Assembly (NCBI GenBank): GCA_004557455.1
Contig: SFDX01000005.1
Coordinates: 1 to 64,000 of the forward strand
DNA length: 64,000 nt
Source: Akkermansia muciniphila
GTDB taxonomy: Bacteria > Verrucomicrobiota > Verrucomicrobiia > Verrucomicrobiales > Akkermansiaceae
Direction of reading: 5' to 3'
In this document: positions 59,858 to 64,000 of the stretch, piece by piece
Layout of the letters: every line of letters starts with the position of its first letter
Position numbering within the stretch: position 1 is the first letter of the stretch
Translations under genes and position numbers: made by a program
The notes under the pieces: generated by a model
Databases searched by the model: none
The model's input: the letters and a program-made list of their open reading frames with translations, nothing else
What the model was told of the DNA's origin: nothing

Positions 59858-61342
59858 TTACCTGCGCTTCTTGGGTTTGGCCTTGGGGGAGGCAGGGGAA
59901 GGTGCAGTGGCGGGGGCGAAGGCGTGGGCAGGGTCGGCTGCGAGGAGGGTGAGGTGCGCGTCCGCAGAGCCGGCGAGGGAGAAGGAGAGGGAGTCGCCTG
60001 CGGGGGCGGCGGTGGGAAGGGCCTCGCCGATGAGCATGTCACCGAGCCAGATGTAGATGCCGCCGGGGATGGAGGAGGCGTCGTTGCCGGGCAGGTTGCA
60101 GATGCGGATGGGCTCCTTGTTAGCCGACATATCGCCGGAGAAGAGCGGGGTGCCGTTCCAGCGGATGAAGCCCTCTTCGACCGAGAGCGAACCTGCACCG
60201 GGGATGGTGACGGAGAGCGCGGAGTCGGCATCCCAGCCGTCCTTGCTACCGTTGCCGACGGTGGGGGTGAACTCTACGGTGAACTCCGCTGCGGGGGAGA
60301 AGGAGGCCGATACCGAGTCGCCGCCCTTGAGCTTGTAAGCATTCTGCCCCGCAGCGCTCGCGCCGTCTGCGGAGAACGAGGGCAGGGGGGAGAGAGCCGA
60401 GGCAGCCTTGCGCGAGAGCCCCGCGGTGCGGCCGCCCCACTCGAGGGCGCGCGCCATGTTGCCCGCGATGATCAAATCTCCCTGGGCTGCGGGGTGCAGC
60501 TTATCTGCCGTGAACATGGACGGGATGCCTTCTAACGGCTTGGTGGATGTGACATCGGCCAGGCCGCGGTTCACATTGATGACGGTAATCTTCTTCTTCT
60601 GCGCCCACTTACGCAGGCGGTCGTTGTACTCCCGCACCGCCTCGTGCACATCGGCGTTTGCCATGGTGCCGGCCATGCACCAAGCGGGGATTTCGTTGAT
60701 GGAAATCTGAGCCTTGGGCGCCGCCTTCCGGATGGTGGCCACAATGGCATCCACGTCCTTGAGCAGGTCAGCGATCTCCCTATCCTTGTTAGCCACGAGG
60801 GTGGAGCCTTGCTTCGTATCGGAGAGCAAGTCATTGGTGCCGATCATGATGCAGACCCGAGCGGGGGCCTCGGACTTGGTGAACACGGGGCCGGAGTACT
60901 CCTCCCCGCGGTTGGTCTTCTTGTCCAGCCCCAGCCAATTCTTGATATTGGTGCCGTTGTAGCGTTGGTACTTTTGGTTAGCGGGCTTACCGCCGGAGGC
61001 ATTGCCGGAGATCTCCCAGGCGCGGCCGCTGGACTGGGCGCAGTGAGCATTGCGGAACGTGGAGCCCGCGTAGTCCGCCGTGGTATTCTTGAGGGCGGAG
61101 CCTCCCAGGTGCCCGGGCGTGTTACCCGTGTTGATGCCGAGCTCCGTGTAGGCCAGTGAATTGTCTGTAAAGATCTTGTGAAGCTGCCAACGGTAGGAGG
61201 CACTGTTCACACCGTGAGTGATGGAATCGCCCACGTACATGATATTCCCGACGGATGAAGGTTTAGCCGGAGTAGGGGCGGCAGAGAGCGCCGGCGCAAG
61301 GAGCGCGGCGACCACCGGCAGAAGGGAGCATGCGTGTTTCAT
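59858..61342 (-). CDS. Secreted SGNH/GDSL hydrolase
   Basis: 494 residues with a signal peptide (MKHACSLLPVVAALLAPALSA). The SGNH core is clear: Y-V-G-D-S-I-T-H-G (block I Ser, ~37-45), G-G-S-A-L, I-G-T-N-D (block III Asn) near 165, and D-K-L-H-P-A-A-Q-G (block V Asp/His) near 280. A second, beta-rich domain of ~150 residues follows (F-T-V-E-F-T-P ... I-R-I-C-N-L-P-G), possibly carbohydrate-binding, then a Pro/Ala/Lys tail. By family it is an esterase, plausibly a carbohydrate acetylesterase acting outside the inner membrane in mucin or glycan use; the substrate is inference. The -10 box ends 8 bases before the ATG. Confidence 0.82.
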   Translation of the reverse strand: MKHACSLLPVVAALLAPALSAAPTPAKPSSVGNIMYVGDSITHGVNSASYRWQLHKIFTDNSLAYTELGINTGNTPGHLGGSALKNTTADYAGSTFRNAHCAQSSGRAWEISGNASGGKPANQKYQRYNGTNIKNWLGLDKKTNRGEEYSGPVFTKSEAPARVCIMIGTNDLLSDTKQGSTLVANKDREIADLLKDVDAIVATIRKAAPKAQISINEIPAWCMAGTMANADVHEAVREYNDRLRKWAQKKKITVINVNRGLADVTSTKPLEGIPSMFTADKLHPAAQGDLIIAGNMARALEWGGRTAGLSRKAASALSPLPSFSADGASAAGQNAYKLKGGDSVSASFSPAAEFTVEFTPTVGNGSKDGWDADSALSVTIPGAGSLSVEEGFIRWNGTPLFSGDMSANKEPIRICNLPGNDASSIPGGIYIWLGDMLIGEALPTAAPAGDSLSFSLAGSADAHLTLLAADPAHAFAPATAPSPASPKAKPKKRR

Positions 61343-61350
61343 ACCCTGCC

Positions 61351-61378
61351 ATTATATGCGGTGGTGCCGCTGTGTCAA
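61351..61378 (-). promoter_or_regulatory. Leaderless-type promoter of the SGNH hydrolase gene
   Basis: TTGACA (61378-61373), 16-bp spacer, TATAAT (61356-61351), then 8 bases to ATG 61342. Confidence 0.8.
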
Positions 61379-61388
61379 GCTAATAAAT

Positions 61389-63875
61389 TCAGCGCCGGGT
61401 GCGGCGATTGGCTCGGCGTGTGTCAGCAGGCTCCTCCCTGAGGTCCGGGGACTTCAACAGCTCCTTGGCCTCCTGCACACCCTTTTTGGCGGCCTTGTTG
61501 AGCCAGAGACGCGCGCGATTCTTGTCTGCCTTGGTGCCGATGCCTTCTAGGTAACATTTGCCGAGATTGTACTGTGCGAGGGCGTGGCCCCCCTGCTCGG
61601 AGGCAAGGGTAAAGTAGTAGATAGCCTCCTTCTGCCGACGTGCCGTGCCCTTGCCCTGCAGGTAGCAGAGTCCGGTTTGGTAGCGTGCTTCCGCCAAGTC
61701 TGCCCCCGTGGCTCCGTTGGCTTTTTGGGAGGCCTCGTAGAACCACTTGTAGGCAGATTTATCATTCTTCTCGGTACCTTTGCCTTCTGCATAGGCCTGC
61801 GCCAGCAGCAGCATGGCCTTACCGTTGCCGGGCTGCTGCGCCTGCTGCACCAGGGCCTCGAAATCGCTCACCGGCTCGGCCGGGGTATCCTGCTGCACGG
61901 TCTCGGTCGGGGCCGGTGGCTGCGGCTCATGGCCTGCCACGGGTGTATCCGGCTGCGCGGGTTGCGCAGGCTCCGTCGGGGTGGGGGACGCGGGTTGATC
62001 CTCCGGGAACTGCGGCTCGTTGCCCGCCACGGGGGTATCCGTCTGAGCAGGCGGGGTCGGCTGCTCGGTCACGGTCTCCGCCGGGGTGGTCGGCTGCGGC
62101 TCATGGCCTGCCACGGGTGTGTCCGGCTGCGTGGGTTGCGCAGGCTCCGCCGGCTGCACGGGCAGGGGCGGCGTGTCTGCCACGGGCGTGATCGGCTCCG
62201 GGATGGGCAGGGAAATGGTCGTCTCGTTCGGCAGCACCGGCGCCTCCTTGGCGGACGGCCCAGCGACCGGGGGCTGCTCTTGCTTCATCTCGTCAGGCTG
62301 CTCCGTCTTGCCCTTGGCTGCCTCCGAGATGGTCTTGGAGGGCGCGAACATATCGCCGCCCACGGGCACCGTCTTGTCCTTCAGCAGGGCATAGGCCCCC
62401 GCGCCCAGCGCCAGAACAGCGAGCGCTGCACAGATCGTCACCTTGCGGCGGCGGTTCTTCTTGTCGATGATGTCAAAGATGGAATGCTCCTCCGGGGCGG
62501 AGGTCTTCGGCTCGGCCGGGGCAGGGGCGGGGCACTTCGGCTTCGGCGCCTGCGACTTCTCGGGCTTTGTGGGGGCTGCGGGCTGCTCCTTCTGCGGCGT
62601 GGATTCCCCGGCAGGTGCGGGCGCTTCCTCAGCGGCAGGTTTCTTTGCGGCGGCGGGCTCCGCCTTTTTCGGCTCGGCGGGCTTCTCCGGCTTCTTCTCC
62701 GCAGGTTTCACCGGCTTTTCTGCCACGGCGGGCTGAGCAGGCTGCTGCGGCTCGCAGGCCTCCGCGGGTGCAGCTACGGCAGGTTTTTCGTCAGCAGGCT
62801 TCCCGGCAGACGGTTTGTCGGCAGACTTAGCGGGAGCGGGTTTGGTCTCGGGTTTGTCGGCGGGCTTGGCGTCAGCGGGTTTGGTCCCGGGCTTGGCGGG
62901 CACCGGCGTCACCTGCGGCTTTTCGGGTGCTACCTCAAACTGCAGCGGCAGCACCCCCGCCTCCAAGGCCTCGGCAGGGGAGGGGCCGATGAGATCCGGC
63001 ACGCGCCCCTCCTTCAGGCAGAGGGCCCACTCCTTCGCGCTCTGCCAGCGGCGCTCCGGCTGCACGGACAAGGCCTTGTCGATACAGGCCAGCATGGAGG
63101 CCCCGTATTCCCGGGTGAGGGCTTCATCTGCCGAAAGCAGCGACAGCCCATCCCCCACAGAGCGCAGCGCCGGCAGCTTCTTGCGCGTAATCAAGTGGCG
63201 CATGGTAGCACCCAAGGAGAAAATATCGGCAGCCGGGGTGGGCGGCACGGACAGGTTGCCGAGCTCGGGCGCAGAGAACTGCTGCGTCATGAGCGGGCGC
63301 TCGCACAACTCTGCCAGCAAGCGCTGCGGCCGCCCGTAACCCGTGAAGGCCACCATGCCGTTTATCATGAGAAGATTGGCCGGGGAAATACCCAAGTGCA
63401 GCAGCCCCGCACCGTGCACAGCCTCCAGGGCCGCCAGAGCGCTTTGCAGCAGCCTGCGCGCATGCTCCGCCGGCGTCTTGGCATAAGAGCTCATCCACTC
63501 CTGCAGGGACTGCCCGCCCGGCGGCATCAGGATGACATAGCAGGTGCCGTTCGCCTGCAGCGCCCCCTTGGCGCGGTGCAGCACATTCACGGGGCGGGAC
63601 GACATCTCACGCATGGACTGCACGAACGTGGCATGCGCCTTGGCCAGCTGATCCGCAAGCTTGCGCTGCCGCGGCTCCACGGCCAGCGTGCGCGCGTTGC
63701 GCTTTACCAGCAACTTCGGCAGGCTTTCCACCAGCCACACAAAGGAACCCGGCTGCCGCGTGTCCTCTGCCAAATAGGTGGCGGAGCAGTGGTTGTCCCC
63801 CAGCCGGCGGCGAATGGTGTACGGGCCTACCGGGGTATCCGGCGGCAGCAACAAGTTCTGTGCATCGTTGTCCAT
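61389..63875 (-). CDS. Pseudokinase with membrane segment and Sel1 repeats
   Basis: 828 residues. The N-terminal ~300 have the outline of a bacterial Ser/Thr kinase (Y-T-I-R-R-R-L-G, I-L-M-P-P-G-G-Q-S-L-Q-E-W-M, A-P-E-L-G, D-I-F-S-L-G-A-T). The catalytic HRD reads H-L-G-I-S-P-A-N and the DFG reads F-T-G, so both key aspartates are missing. A Pro/Ala/Lys/Glu-rich linker leads to a single membrane helix near 485-500 (V-T-I-C-A-A-L-A-V-L-A-L-G-A-G-A-Y-A-L-L). Then comes a periplasmic Pro/Thr/Gln-rich region with three D-T-P-V-A-G-H/N-E-P-Q repeats, and about three Sel1 repeats (~690-800). Probably a scaffold or sensor rather than an active kinase. Its promoter includes an AAGGAG Shine-Dalgarno. 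Confidence 0.75.
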   Translation of the reverse strand: MDNDAQNLLLPPDTPVGPYTIRRRLGDNHCSATYLAEDTRQPGSFVWLVESLPKLLVKRNARTLAVEPRQRKLADQLAKAHATFVQSMREMSSRPVNVLHRAKGALQANGTCYVILMPPGGQSLQEWMSSYAKTPAEHARRLLQSALAALEAVHGAGLLHLGISPANLLMINGMVAFTGYGRPQRLLAELCERPLMTQQFSAPELGNLSVPPTPAADIFSLGATMRHLITRKKLPALRSVGDGLSLLSADEALTREYGASMLACIDKALSVQPERRWQSAKEWALCLKEGRVPDLIGPSPAEALEAGVLPLQFEVAPEKPQVTPVPAKPGTKPADAKPADKPETKPAPAKSADKPSAGKPADEKPAVAAPAEACEPQQPAQPAVAEKPVKPAEKKPEKPAEPKKAEPAAAKKPAAEEAPAPAGESTPQKEQPAAPTKPEKSQAPKPKCPAPAPAEPKTSAPEEHSIFDIIDKKNRRRKVTICAALAVLALGAGAYALLKDKTVPVGGDMFAPSKTISEAAKGKTEQPDEMKQEQPPVAGPSAKEAPVLPNETTISLPIPEPITPVADTPPLPVQPAEPAQPTQPDTPVAGHEPQPTTPAETVTEQPTPPAQTDTPVAGNEPQFPEDQPASPTPTEPAQPAQPDTPVAGHEPQPPAPTETVQQDTPAEPVSDFEALVQQAQQPGNGKAMLLLAQAYAEGKGTEKNDKSAYKWFYEASQKANGATGADLAEARYQTGLCYLQGKGTARRQKEAIYYFTLASEQGGHALAQYNLGKCYLEGIGTKADKNRARLWLNKAAKKGVQEAKELLKSPDLREEPADTRRANRRTRR

Positions 63876-63898
63876 GGTATCGAATCTCCTTTGCCGCT

Positions 63899-63927
63899 AT
63901 TATAAGCCCCGCAGCCCCGGCGGTCAA
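63899..63927 (-). promoter_or_regulatory. Promoter of the pseudokinase gene
   Basis: TTGACC (63927-63922), 17-bp spacer, TATAAT (63904-63899) on the minus strand. An AAGGAG Shine-Dalgarno lies ~10 bases before ATG 63875. The last ~70 bases of the window show nothing further. Confidence 0.85.
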
Positions 63928-64000
63928 CCCCCAATGCAGCGGATGACGCAGGGCGCTCCGCTATGCAGAACCCCCGCCGGCAGCGCAGCACAGCGGGGGA

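Noticed and set aside
61584..63905. A 773-codon plus-strand frame opposite the pseudokinase gene
   Set aside because: Antisense shadow, rich in Arg/Gly/Leu with no recognisable domain; the minus strand encodes kinase-like and Sel1 motifs with a consensus promoter.

Overview
The window looks like a chromosome segment from a high-GC relative of Akkermansia (Verrucomicrobiota). The main evidence is a five-gene block (13144-20880) whose products match, in order, the secretin / Amuc_1099 / Amuc_1100 / PilM-like / Amuc_1102 locus of A. muciniphila. Supporting evidence is PEP-CTERM sorting tails (DVPEPA... plus an Arg-rich end), a large autotransporter, and core genes scattered singly. The assignment rests on recognising families by eye; no database search was run.

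Layout. 1-852: a gene running off the left edge, a small HTH gene and two palindrome-bearing promoter regions. 853-5820: a giant autotransporter. 5878-13005: housekeeping genes (miaA, a DUF805 membrane protein, rplI, a 3D-domain protein, ppa, a RelE-fold protein, an ABC-2 permease, a Sel1 protein) separated by copies of a ~193-bp repeat with inverted ends. 13144-20880: the Amuc_1098-1102-like envelope/pilus-type operon. 21058-22343: lgt and tRNA-Tyr/Val. 22557-30215: an operon of four unlike dynamin-type GTPases plus a small coiled-coil protein. 30579-36321: tRNA-Ser, mdh, the corA-argB-nadK operon, tRNA-Ser. 36633-44731: a type I restriction island (hsdM, split hsdS, hsdR, a GIY-YIG/RAMA-like protein, a DUF4268-like protein). 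45143-46493: a PEP-CTERM protein and a short IdeS-like secreted protein. 46817-57406: thrS-infC, recQ, tRNA-Leu, carA-purA, a DUF883/holin-like membrane trio and a nucleotidyltransferase-GHMP fusion. 57652-63875: a chagasin-like inhibitor paired with an unknown repeat protein, an SGNH hydrolase and a pseudokinase with Sel1 repeats.

Themes. (1) Promoters are unusually easy to read (TTGNNN, 16-18 bp, TANNNT). In at least eight cases the -10 box lies only 6-9 bases before the start codon, implying leaderless mRNAs; this also fixes several starts. (2) The same perfect palindrome (CAGCATT..., 17 bp) fills the -35/-10 spacer of three promoters: the HTH gene, the GTPase operon and the PEP-CTERM gene. 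(3) hsdS carries both a TAEL 12-bp tandem repeat and a G7 tract, and a +1 change in the tract would fuse its two halves, which predicts phase-variable methylation. (4) Five tRNA genes share hairpin terminators, and most are followed by a family of GTGTAC-box repeats. (5) The GTPase operon is the best candidate for an undescribed system. It lies between tRNA loci, has lower GC by eye, and is driven by the palindrome promoter.
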